DNA of 64,000 bases, taken from NCBI RefSeq assembly GCF_001905735.1, contig NZ_LISW01000001.1, positions 365,947 through 429,946 on the forward strand, read 5' to 3'. The translations under genes were made by a program, and so were the position numbers. How positions within the stretch are numbered: the stretch's first letter is position 1; every line of letters begins with the position of its first letter. The notes beneath the pieces were generated by a model. It searched no databases, was not told where the DNA came from, and worked only from the letters and a program-made list of their open reading frames with translations. The DNA comes from Streptomyces sp. CB01249 (GTDB lineage Bacteria; Actinomycetota; Actinomycetes; Streptomycetales; Streptomycetaceae). Below are positions 18,868 through 26,620 of this stretch, piece by piece.

Positions 18868-18881
18868 TCGAAGCGCTTCGA
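18868..18881. promoter_or_regulatory. LacI-family operator, TCGAAGCGCTTCGA
   Basis: A perfect 14-bp palindrome with the central GCGC typical of LacI/CebR operators (CebR consensus TGGGAGCGCTCCCA), located in the 269-bp gap between the binding-protein gene and the GH31 gene, 56 nt before the latter. No LacI regulator gene is in the window, so the repressor must be encoded elsewhere. Confidence 0.65.
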
Positions 18882-18936
18882 AAAATATTTGTTTTGTGTA
18901 CGATCAAAATCAGGAACCACAGGAACGGACCCCCCC

Positions 18937-21186
18937 ATGAAGTTCACCGACGGCTTCTGGCAGATGCGAGACGGTGTCCACGCCTCGTACGCCACCGAAC
19001 TCCGCGACCTCCGCCTCGACGCCGACCGCCTCACCGCCTACGCGGCCGTCCAGCGCGTGACGCGGCGTGGCGACACCCTGAATGCCCCGCTGATCACCGT
19101 GGAGGCGTACGCCCCCGCCGAAGGCGTCATCGGCGTCCGCGTCACCCACCTCGCGGGCAAGCGCCACCCGGGCCCCGACTTCGCCCTGCCCGGCGCCACC
19201 GGTGACCCCTCCGCCGCCACCCGCGAGGACGCCGGGGCCGCCGAGCTGACCAGCGGGCCGCTCACCCTCCGGGTCCCCGAAGGCGGCTTCGGCCTGGAGT
19301 TCCGGGACGCGGACGGGCGCGCCCTGACCGCCGCCGGACGCAAGGGGACAGCCTTCGCCACCACCGGCGACGGCGCGCACCACATGGTCGCGCAGCTCGC
19401 GCTGGGGGTGGGCGAGACGATCCACGGGCTCGGCGAGCGGTTCACGCCGTACGTGAAGAACGGCCAGGTGATCGACATGTGGCAGGCGGACGGGGGGACC
19501 AGCAGCGAGCAGGCGTACAAGAACGTCCCGTTCTACCTCTCCTCACGCGGCTACGGCGTCTTCGTCAACCACCCGGGCAAGGTCTCCTTCGAGGTCGGCT
19601 CCGAGGCGGTCGGCCAGGTGCAGTTCAGCGTCGAGGACCAGACGCTGGAGTACTTCGTGGTCGCCGGACCCACCCCCAAGGAGGTGCTGGCCCGCTACAC
19701 CGCGCTCACCGGCCGCCCGGCGCTGCCCCCGGCCTGGTCCTTCGGACTCTGGCTGACCACCTCGTTCACCACCTCCTACGACGAGGCGACCGTGACCTCG
19801 TTCGTGGACGGCATGGCCGAGCGGGGCATCCCGCTCTCCGTGTTCCACTTCGACTGCTTCTGGATGCGCGAGTACCAGTGGTGCGACTTCGCGTGGGACC
19901 CGGCCGTCTTCCCCGACCCGGAGGGCATGCTCGCCCGGCTCAAGGACAAGGGCCTGCGGATCTGCGTCTGGATCAACCCGTACATCGCGCAGAAGAGCCC
20001 CCTGTACGCGGAGGGCGCGGCCCGGGGCTACTTCGTCCGCACCCGTGAGGGCGACGTCTGGCAGTGGGACAAGTGGCAGGCCGGCATGGCCCTGGTGGAC
20101 TTCACCAACCCCGAGGCCACCGCCTGGTTCCAGGACAAGCTGGGCACCCTCCTCGGCCAGGGCGTCGACGGCTTCAAGACGGACTTCGGCGAGCGCATCC
20201 CCACCGACGTCGTCTGGCACGACGGCTCCGACCCGGAGCGCATGCACAACTACTACACGCACCTGTACAACAAGGCCGTCTTCGAGCTCCTGGAGAAGGA
20301 GCGCGGCCAGGGCGAGGCCGTCCTCTTCGCCCGGTCCGCCACGGCCGGCGGCCAGCAGTTCCCCGTCCACTGGGGCGGCGACTGCTGGTCCTCCTTCGAG
20401 GCCATGGCGGAGTCCCTGCGCGGCGGCCTGTCCCTGAGCCTGTCCGGCTTCGGCTTCTGGAGCCACGACATCGGCGGCTTCGAGGGCACCCCGGACCCGG
20501 CGGTCTTCAAGCGCTGGCTCGCCTTCGGGCTGCTCTCCTCGCACAGCCGGCTGCACGGCTCCTCGTCCTACCGCGTCCCGTGGGAGTTCGGCGACGAGGC
20601 GGTCGCGGTCGCCCGGCGCTTCACGGAGCTCAAGCACCGCCTGATGCCCTACCTGTACGGGGCGGCCGTCGAGGCCCACCGCACCGGCGTCCCCGTGATG
20701 CGCCCGATGCTCCTGGAGTTCCCGGACGACCCGGCCGCCCGCACCGCCGACCGGCAGTACCTGCTCGGCCCCGACCTCCTGGTCGCCCCGGTCTTCGGCG
20801 AGGACGGCGAGGTGGAGTACTACGTCCCCGAGGGCACCTGGACCCACCTGCTCACCGGCGAGACGGTCACCGGCCCGGCCTGGCACCGGGACACCTACGG
20901 CTTCGACAGCCTCCCGCTGCTGGTCCGCCCCGGCGCGGTCCTCCCGGTCGGCGCGGACACCTCCCGCCCCGACGGCGACTGGACGGAGAACCTCCAGCTG
21001 CGCGTGTACGCCCCCGAGGGCACCGGCGACCTCCGCCGCACGGTCACCGTCCCCGGCCTCACGGGCGAGCCCGCCGCCACGTACGAGGTGATCCGTGAGG
21101 GCGGCACGCTGCGGGTCACCGCCGACACGGACCGGCCGTACGAGGCGGTGACCGTCACGCCCGGGGCGAGCGTTCCCGCGATCTGA
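18937..21186 (+). CDS. yicI: GH31 alpha-xylosidase (YicI type)
   Basis: 749 aa from the ATG at 18937; the upstream in-frame extension covers the operator and promoter. The N-terminus MKFTDGFWQMRDGVHASYA is characteristic of YicI. The nucleophile aspartate lies in GFKTDFGERIP, with acid/base in the following RSATAGGQQFPVHWGGD region. Domains are an N-terminal beta-sandwich, the (beta/alpha)8 barrel, then two C-terminal beta domains (LLGPDLLVAPVFGEDG). There is no signal peptide, so it is intracellular. It releases alpha-xylose from xyloglucan oligosaccharides such as isoprimeverose. It probably acts with the divergent importer and the GH1 enzyme. Its last 32 bp overlap the end of the convergent hydrolase gene. 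Confidence 0.93.
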   Translation: MKFTDGFWQMRDGVHASYATELRDLRLDADRLTAYAAVQRVTRRGDTLNAPLITVEAYAPAEGVIGVRVTHLAGKRHPGPDFALPGATGDPSAATREDAGAAELTSGPLTLRVPEGGFGLEFRDADGRALTAAGRKGTAFATTGDGAHHMVAQLALGVGETIHGLGERFTPYVKNGQVIDMWQADGGTSSEQAYKNVPFYLSSRGYGVFVNHPGKVSFEVGSEAVGQVQFSVEDQTLEYFVVAGPTPKEVLARYTALTGRPALPPAWSFGLWLTTSFTTSYDEATVTSFVDGMAERGIPLSVFHFDCFWMREYQWCDFAWDPAVFPDPEGMLARLKDKGLRICVWINPYIAQKSPLYAEGAARGYFVRTREGDVWQWDKWQAGMALVDFTNPEATAWFQDKLGTLLGQGVDGFKTDFGERIPTDVVWHDGSDPERMHNYYTHLYNKAVFELLEKERGQGEAVLFARSATAGGQQFPVHWGGDCWSSFEAMAESLRGGLSLSLSGFGFWSHDIGGFEGTPDPAVFKRWLAFGLLSSHSRLHGSSSYRVPWEFGDEAVAVARRFTELKHRLMPYLYGAAVEAHRTGVPVMRPMLLEFPDDPAARTADRQYLLGPDLLVAPVFGEDGEVEYYVPEGTWTHLLTGETVTGPAWHRDTYGFDSLPLLVRPGAVLPVGADTSRPDGDWTENLQLRVYAPEGTGDLRRTVTVPGLTGEPAATYEVIREGGTLRVTADTDRPYEAVTVTPGASVPAI

Positions 21187-22327
21187 CCCAGGCGGTGAAC
21201 GCCTCGACCGCGTCCACCACCGCGTCGAACCGCAGCGAGTGGTACAGGTCGAAGGCGTGGTTCCCGCCGCGCAGCTCGGCGTACACGACCGGGTTCTCGG
21301 ACGCGTCGCGCAGCCCCTCGGCGACCTCGCGGATGTCGTCGGCCGGCACCAGCGGGTCCAGGTCGCCGTGGACGATCAGCATGGGCGGCGCGTCCGGCCG
21401 GGCCCGGCCCAGCGGCGACGACTCGGGGCCCTGGTGCCAGTACGAGCCGAGGAAGCCGTTGAGCACGACGAGCCCGGAGACCGAGGTGTCGGCGTCCTCG
21501 AAACCCGGTTGGAACGCGGGGTCGTTGGGGGTCAGCGCGGCGATCGAGCCCATGTGGCCGCCCGCCGAACTGCCCGCCACGAACAGGGTCGAGGGGTCGG
21601 CACCGTACGCGTGGGCGTGCTCCCTCGCCCAGGCGATCACCCGCTTCAGGTCGATCATGTGCTCGGGGTGCCGGACCTGCGGCTTCAGCCGGTAGTTGGC
21701 GCTGATGGTCACCCACCCCCGGCTCGCCAGCCGGTACAGGAGCGGCAGCGACTGGCTGTTCTTGTGGCCGCCGCTGTAGTGGCCGCCGTGCATGTGGATC
21801 AGCACGGGCGCACCCTGCGGACGGGCCCGGTGGTGGTACACGTCGAGCAGATTGCGGCGCCCCGCATCCCCGTACGACAGGTTGGCCACGCGCCGCACAT
21901 CCGAGCGGCGCTTCAGGATCGGCACGAACAGGACACGGAACCACGGGGGCCGGTGCCGCAGTCCCTGGGCGAGGTCCGCGTCGATCTCGGCGCGCCAGCT
22001 CTTGCCGAGACCCTCGGCCATCGCGCGCTCGATCCGGTCCCGATCGCCCCACGCGCGGTGGGCGATCACCGCGAGCCCGGGCGCGGTCAGAGCGGCCAGC
22101 GCGACGATGCACCAGGCGCCCGGCGAGTCCATGACGTCGTCCTGGGCGAAGGCCATCGCCGTCGGGACGAACAGCATCCAGAAGAAGGCGGCGAACGGCA
22201 GCTCGTTGGCGGCCAGCCCGAAGATGTAGCCGGCGCGGCCCAGCGGGTGCTCGAACGGCACCGGTCTCAGCGCACACCATGTGCCGATCGCGACGATCAG
22301 CACCGGGATCAGATATCCGACAGGCAC
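21155..22327 (-). CDS. Alpha/beta hydrolase (HSL-like esterase) with N-terminal membrane helices
   Basis: 390 aa from the GTG at 22327, with AGGAGG 5 nt upstream. The first about 115 residues hold three hydrophobic segments (YLIPVLIVAIGTWCAL; ELPFAAFFWMLFVPTAMAF; AWCIVALAALTAPGLAVI), so it is membrane-anchored. The rest is a hormone-sensitive-lipase-type fold with oxyanion motif HMHGGHYSGG, nucleophile Ser in FVAGSSAGGHMG, Asp in HGDLDPLVPADD and His in RGGNHAFD. It is predicted to hydrolyse small acyl esters, with unknown substrate. The LysR gene diverges from its start, with a perfect palindrome between, so it is the likely target of that regulator. The 3' end overlaps the convergent GH31 gene. 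Confidence 0.88.
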   Translation of the reverse strand: MPVGYLIPVLIVAIGTWCALRPVPFEHPLGRAGYIFGLAANELPFAAFFWMLFVPTAMAFAQDDVMDSPGAWCIVALAALTAPGLAVIAHRAWGDRDRIERAMAEGLGKSWRAEIDADLAQGLRHRPPWFRVLFVPILKRRSDVRRVANLSYGDAGRRNLLDVYHHRARPQGAPVLIHMHGGHYSGGHKNSQSLPLLYRLASRGWVTISANYRLKPQVRHPEHMIDLKRVIAWAREHAHAYGADPSTLFVAGSSAGGHMGSIAALTPNDPAFQPGFEDADTSVSGLVVLNGFLGSYWHQGPESSPLGRARPDAPPMLIVHGDLDPLVPADDIREVAEGLRDASENPVVYAELRGGNHAFDLYHSLRFDAVVDAVEAFTAWVRSRERSPRA

Positions 22328-22425
22328 GGCACCTCCTGGAACGGCAGCCGGGCCTGCCCACTCGTGCGCACCCCCGGTCGAGGGCAGCGCCCACCAGTCT
22401 TCACCGACGAGCGACAGGCATCAAC

Positions 22426-22443
22426 GACGTTACTGGTAACGTC
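22426..22443. promoter_or_regulatory. LysR-type operator palindrome
   Basis: GACGTTACTGGTAACGTC, a perfect 8+2+8 inverted repeat, sits between the divergent hydrolase and LysR genes, 37 nt before the LysR start. It contains the T-N11-A layout of LysR-family sites. Confidence 0.6.
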
Positions 22444-22479
22444 TTTTGACTCTGGACTAAAGAATCCGGGGGGCCGGGC

Positions 22480-23367
22480 GTGGAGATGCGGGAGATCGAG
22501 ATATTCCTGACGCTCGCGGAGGAGCTGCACTTCAGCCGCACCGCCGAGCGGCTGGGCGTCAGCCCCGGCCGGGTCAGCCAGCTGGTCAGGAAACAGGAAC
22601 GCCTCATCGGCGGCCCCCTCTTCGACCGCACCACACGCACCGTGCGCCTCTCACCCCTCGGCGAGCAGCTGTACGAGGCGCTGAAGCGCGGCCACGAGCA
22701 GATCACCCAGGGCATCGAAGCCGCCAAGGCCAGCGCCCGGGGCACCCGGGGCACCCTGACCCTCGGCACCATGGGCCCGTACGCCCTCCAGATCAAGGAC
22801 ACCCTCGACCTCTTCCAGGCCCGCCACCCCGACGCCCGCGTCCGGCACCGCGAGATCCAGCCCGCCTCACCGCTCGACCTCCTGCTGTCGGGCGACGTGG
22901 ACATGGTCTACGTATGGCTGCCCGCCGAAGGGCCCGGCCTGACCGTCCTGCCGACCGCGCACACCTCCGCGCTGCTCCTGATGGTCTCGTCCCGGCACCC
23001 CTTCGCGGGGCGGGAATCCGTCTGCCTGGAGGACTTCGGCGACTGCGCCGTGGTCGAGGGCGGATCGATCCCCGCCGCCATGGAGGAGGTCCTCAACCCC
23101 CGGCACACCCCCTCCGGCCGCCCGGTCCGCCGGGGCCCCCGGGTCACCACCTGGCAGGAGGCGCTCAGCGTCGTCGCCTCGGGCCAGGCCACCGCCGCCG
23201 TCCCCGCCGAGACGCAGGACTTCTACGCCTGGCCGAGCCTGGCCTACGTCCCCATCCGCGACGCGCCCCCCTGCCGCTGGGCCCTGGTCTGGCGCACGGC
23301 GGCGGAGTCACCGCTCACCCGCGCGTTCGCCGAGGCGTCGTCCGACGCCGACCGGCTCAGGCACTGA
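22480..23367 (+). CDS. LysR-family transcriptional regulator
   Basis: 295 aa from the GTG at 22480 (an ATG two codons later is an alternative). The winged HTH occupies residues about 3-62 (IEIFLTLAEELHFSRTAERL, then SPGRVSQLVRKQERLIGGPLF). The C-terminal periplasmic-binding-like effector domain runs from about residue 90. LysR regulators usually control a divergent gene with a small-molecule co-inducer. Here that gene is the membrane-anchored esterase, and a perfect palindrome lies in the shared promoter. The ligand is unknown. Confidence 0.93.
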   Translation: MEMREIEIFLTLAEELHFSRTAERLGVSPGRVSQLVRKQERLIGGPLFDRTTRTVRLSPLGEQLYEALKRGHEQITQGIEAAKASARGTRGTLTLGTMGPYALQIKDTLDLFQARHPDARVRHREIQPASPLDLLLSGDVDMVYVWLPAEGPGLTVLPTAHTSALLLMVSSRHPFAGRESVCLEDFGDCAVVEGGSIPAAMEEVLNPRHTPSGRPVRRGPRVTTWQEALSVVASGQATAAVPAETQDFYAWPSLAYVPIRDAPPCRWALVWRTAAESPLTRAFAEASSDADRLRH

Positions 23368-23488
23368 CGTCTCCCGGGCGCGCCCGCCCGCGCCGCCCCG
23401 GCCGGAATGCGATCGTGGACCGGCGGGTTAGCGCCTGTACGGAACGTGAACGCGAGCGGTAACAGCACTGAGAGCGGATGGCCTTCAC

Positions 23489-24133
23489 ATGGGCGAGCTG
23501 ATCCTGATCCGGCACGGCGAGACCGAGTGGTCCCGCGACGGGCGCCACACCAGCCACACCGATCTGCCCCTGACGCCCCTCGGCGAACGCCAGGCCCGCG
23601 CCCTGGCCCCCCTGCTCGCCGACCGCTCGGTCGCGCTCACCCTGGTCAGCCCCCTGGTCCGGGCCCGGCGCACCGCCGAGCTCGCCGGGCTCGCCGCGCC
23701 CCGCATCACCCCGGAGCTGCGCGAGTGGGACTACGGCGGCTACGAGGGCATCACCACGGACGAGATCCGCCGCACCCGGCCCGACTGGAACCTCTGGACC
23801 GACGGGGTCGACGCCGGTCCCGCCGCCCACCCCGGGGAGACCCCGGCCGAGGTCGGGGACCGGGCGGACCGGGTGCTGGCCGAGGTCGCGGAGGCGGCCG
23901 GACGCGCCGGTGACGGGGACATCGTGCTCGTCGCCCACTCGCACTTCCTGCGCGTCCTGACCGCCCGTTACCTGCGCCTGACCCCGGCCGAGGGCACCCT
24001 CTTCCAACTGGCCACGGGCGCCGTGTCCCGGCTGGGCCGGGAGCACGGCAACCCGGTCATCACCGCGTGGAACGTCACCCTGCCGGAGAGCCTGTTCCCG
24101 GCGGCCGTTCCGGACACACCGGAACGGACCTGA
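23489..24133 (+). CDS. Histidine phosphatase / phosphoglycerate-mutase-like protein
   Basis: 214 aa. The RHG motif that holds the phosphorylated histidine is at the start (LILIRHGETEWSRDGRHTSH). The second active-site region is REWDYGGYEG and the distal histidine is in IVLVAHSHFLRVL. These are the marks of the branch-1 histidine-phosphatase superfamily, cofactor-independent phosphatases of varied substrates (sugar phosphates, acid phosphatases). Nothing next to it fixes the substrate. It follows the LysR gene by 121 bp and converges on the chitinase gene. Confidence 0.93.
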   Translation: MGELILIRHGETEWSRDGRHTSHTDLPLTPLGERQARALAPLLADRSVALTLVSPLVRARRTAELAGLAAPRITPELREWDYGGYEGITTDEIRRTRPDWNLWTDGVDAGPAAHPGETPAEVGDRADRVLAEVAEAAGRAGDGDIVLVAHSHFLRVLTARYLRLTPAEGTLFQLATGAVSRLGREHGNPVITAWNVTLPESLFPAAVPDTPERT

Positions 24134-24157
24134 GGGCAGCGGCCCGGCCCGGCGGCC

Positions 24158-26414
24158 TCAGCGCAGGCCGTCGGTCATCGCGTTGAGCAGGGTGCCCGAG
24201 GCGTCGTCGTTCTCCAGCGAGAAGGCGAACATCCCGGCCAGGCCCTTGCTCTTGGCGTAGTCCGCCCGTGCCTGGATGGCGCGGGGGGTGTCACCGGTCC
24301 AGAAGTTGGTGCCGTCGTAGATCCAGGAGCTCTCGGTGACGGGGTCCCAGTGGGTCTGGGCCTCCGTCGCGTTCAGTTCCTTCCAGGCGGCGAGCCCCGC
24401 CTCCTGGCTCAGCTGCTTCGCGGGCGTGGGGCCGGTGGCCGACTGGTAGAGCCCGAAGTCGCCGCCGGCCGGGACGCCGGTCCAGCCGCGCCAGTAGAAG
24501 GGCACGCCGAGCACCAGCTTGGAAGCCGGGAAGCCGCCCGGGATGCCGTAGTCGGGCAGTCCGTCGGTGTACGCGGTGACGGCGGTGTCGAGGTTGTACT
24601 TCGCGGTACCGGGCGCGATCGGCGTCGTCGGGTCGGCGGGGCTGTCGTGCAGCGGGTCCTGGTGGTTGGTGGGCCCGGTGGCGTCCCAGGATCCGTGCAT
24701 GTCATACGTCATGACGTCCGCGTAGTCCAGGTAGTCGCCGATCCGGTCGGTCTCCAGGTACGCGATCTTGTCCTGGCCGCTGGGCAGGGCCGCGGTGAGC
24801 AGGAACCGCTTGCCGACCGTCGCGCCGTACGCGTCGAGTTGCGTGCGGAACTCCTTGAGCAGGAGCGTGAAGTTGGCCTTGTCGGCGGGGGAGTAGTGGT
24901 TGCCGGTGTGACCGCCGGCCGAGCCCGGGTACTCCCAGTCGATGTCGATCCCGTCGAAGATGCCGGCCGCGGACGCGGGGCCGCCGGACGGGTCGCCCTG
25001 GACGTTCTTCGGCAGGTTGCCCTTCATGAACATGTCGATGCAGGAGGAGACGTACGCCTTCCGGGAGGCGTCGGTCGCGGCGGCGTCGGAGAAGTACTTG
25101 GAGTAGGTCCAGCCGCCCAGCGACACGGTGAACCGCAGGTTCGGGTACTTCGCCTTCAGCGCGCGCAGCTGGTTGAAGTTCCCCTTCAGCGGCTGCTCGT
25201 AGACGTCGGCGGTGCCGTCCACGCTGTCCGCCGCCGAGACGTCGGCCTGGTAGTCGGCGTAGGCGTCACCTGCACCGTCGCCCGCGTTCGGGTTGTCCTC
25301 GTTGCCCGCGTCGGACGCCTTGATCGTCTCGAAGCACTTGTGCGTCGTGGGATGAATGTTCTCGAACGCGTAGGTGACCACGTCAAGACCGGCGGCGGCC
25401 CCGCTGGTGCCGATGTGCTTCGGGTAGTAGGCGTTCTCGTAGATGCCCCACTGGTCGAAGTAGGCGGAGGCGTACGGCTTCGCGGCGGGCGCCGCACCCG
25501 TCTTCACGGTGACCGCCGTGGACTGGGCGGAGGCGTGCGAGCCCTGGTAGCCCTGCACGGTGAAGGTGTAGGCGTGGTTCGGCAGCAGCGAGCTGACGGC
25601 GACGGTGGTGCCCATCGAGGTCGCCACCAGCTGTCCGCCCGACCACACCTTGTACGAGGCGATGGCGCCGTCCTGCGAGGAGGTCGTCGACCCCTTCCAC
25701 GTGAGGACCGCCGCGTTCCCGGTGACCTTGGACGCGGTCAGCGCCGTGGGCGTGGTGACCTTGCCGTCACCGGCGGGCCCGTTGGGGTCGGTGGGCGGGT
25801 CGGTCGGGTCCGTGGGGGGGATCAGTCGGGTCGGTGGGCGGGTCGGTGGGCGGGGTCGTGGAGCCGCCGCCCGGTCCGGTGAGGCTGAGATCGTCCGCAT
25901 GGTAGGCGCCCTGTCCGTACCAGCCGTGCGTGTAGACCGTCACCGTGGTGGTGTTCGCACCGGTCTTGAAGGTCGTGGACAGCTTCTGCCACGAGGAAGC
26001 GGAGGGCGCCCAGGCGCTCGCGTCCACCCCGGTGCCGGTCGCGCCCAGGTAGACGTACGAGCCCTGCACCCATCCGGACAGGGTGTACGAGGTGTTGGGC
26101 CGCACGGCCACGGTCTGGCCGCACTGTCCGGTGTCGGCGGCGGTGGCGTTGCCGGCCAGGCCGCCGGATCCGCTGTGCGCGGTGGAGGTGACCGAGCCCC
26201 CGTTCGTGCAGGTCCAGCCGCTCAGGGAGCCGGCCTCGAAGCCGGCGTTGGTGAGGAGTTCGGCGTCGGCCGCGGCGGCGTGGCCGGGGACGGCGGCCAG
26301 GGCGGCCCCGGAGGCGACGAGCACGGCGGCGACCGCCAGCGCTCCGTTGCGTCGGGCGCGGGTCGCCGGCCCGCGCACTTGCGCGGTCGGGGAGCCTGCT
26401 GGGCGTGCGGACAT
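24158..26414 (-). pseudogene. Secreted GH18 chitinase, broken by a one-base frameshift in its linker
   Basis: The reading frame begins at the ATG 26414 (GGAGG 7 nt upstream) with a Sec signal peptide, then a carbohydrate-binding module (about residues 50-165, LLTNAGFEAGSLSGW). A Pro/Thr/Asp linker follows, where a run of seven G (25814-25820) shifts the frame. With six G the gene would be one 751-aa protein. The other side encodes the fibronectin-III domain and a complete GH18 domain with catalytic DGIDIDWE and chitin-binding SLGGWTYSKYF. As read, the product ends shortly after the linker without catalysis, and the catalytic part has no secretion signal. A sequencing error in the homopolymer is the main alternative. 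Two DasR-like sites lie upstream. Confidence 0.85.
25770..25870. repeat. Minisatellite-like Pro-Thr-Asp linker repeats in chitinase
   Basis: Repeats of GTCGGTGGGCGG/GTCGGTCGG (encoding PPTDPTDPPTDP) sit between the binding module and fibronectin domain and contain the G7 run that breaks the frame. Such repeats are prone to polymerase slippage. Confidence 0.6.
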
Positions 26415-26477
26415 CGTGCCACCTCCGGATACGGGTGCGGTTTATGTGTGCATGCCAGACGGCCGTCTTGTACGGAG

Positions 26478-26493
26478 ATTGGACTGGACCAAT
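26478..26493. promoter_or_regulatory. DasR-responsive element (dre) 1, chitinase promoter
   Basis: ATTGGACTGGACCAAT matches the DasR consensus ANTGGTCTAGACCANT at all but two fixed positions, and sits about 65 nt upstream of the chitinase ATG. DasR is the GlcNAc-responsive GntR repressor of chitin genes in Streptomyces. Confidence 0.75.
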
Positions 26494-26529
26494 GCGCCGG
26501 GTCAAGCGTGGAGCGGGACTTGGGAGAAA

Positions 26530-26545
26530 CTTGGTGTAGACCAAT
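26530..26545. promoter_or_regulatory. DasR-responsive element (dre) 2
   Basis: CTTGGTGTAGACCAAT matches the same consensus except for two positions, 52 bp upstream of the first site, in the same chitinase promoter region. Confidence 0.65.
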
Positions 26546-26569
26546 TTCGGCCGAACCCGCCGTACGCAG

Positions 26570-26607
26570 CACGACCGGGCGGGACCAGAAGGCCCCGCCC
26601 GGTCGTG
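26570..26607. terminator. Terminator of the GH92 gene
   Basis: A 14-bp perfect stem (CACGACCGGGCGGG and complement) with a 10-nt loop lies 14 nt after the GH92 stop. Confidence 0.8.
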
Positions 26608-26620
26608 TCGCACAGCTCGG

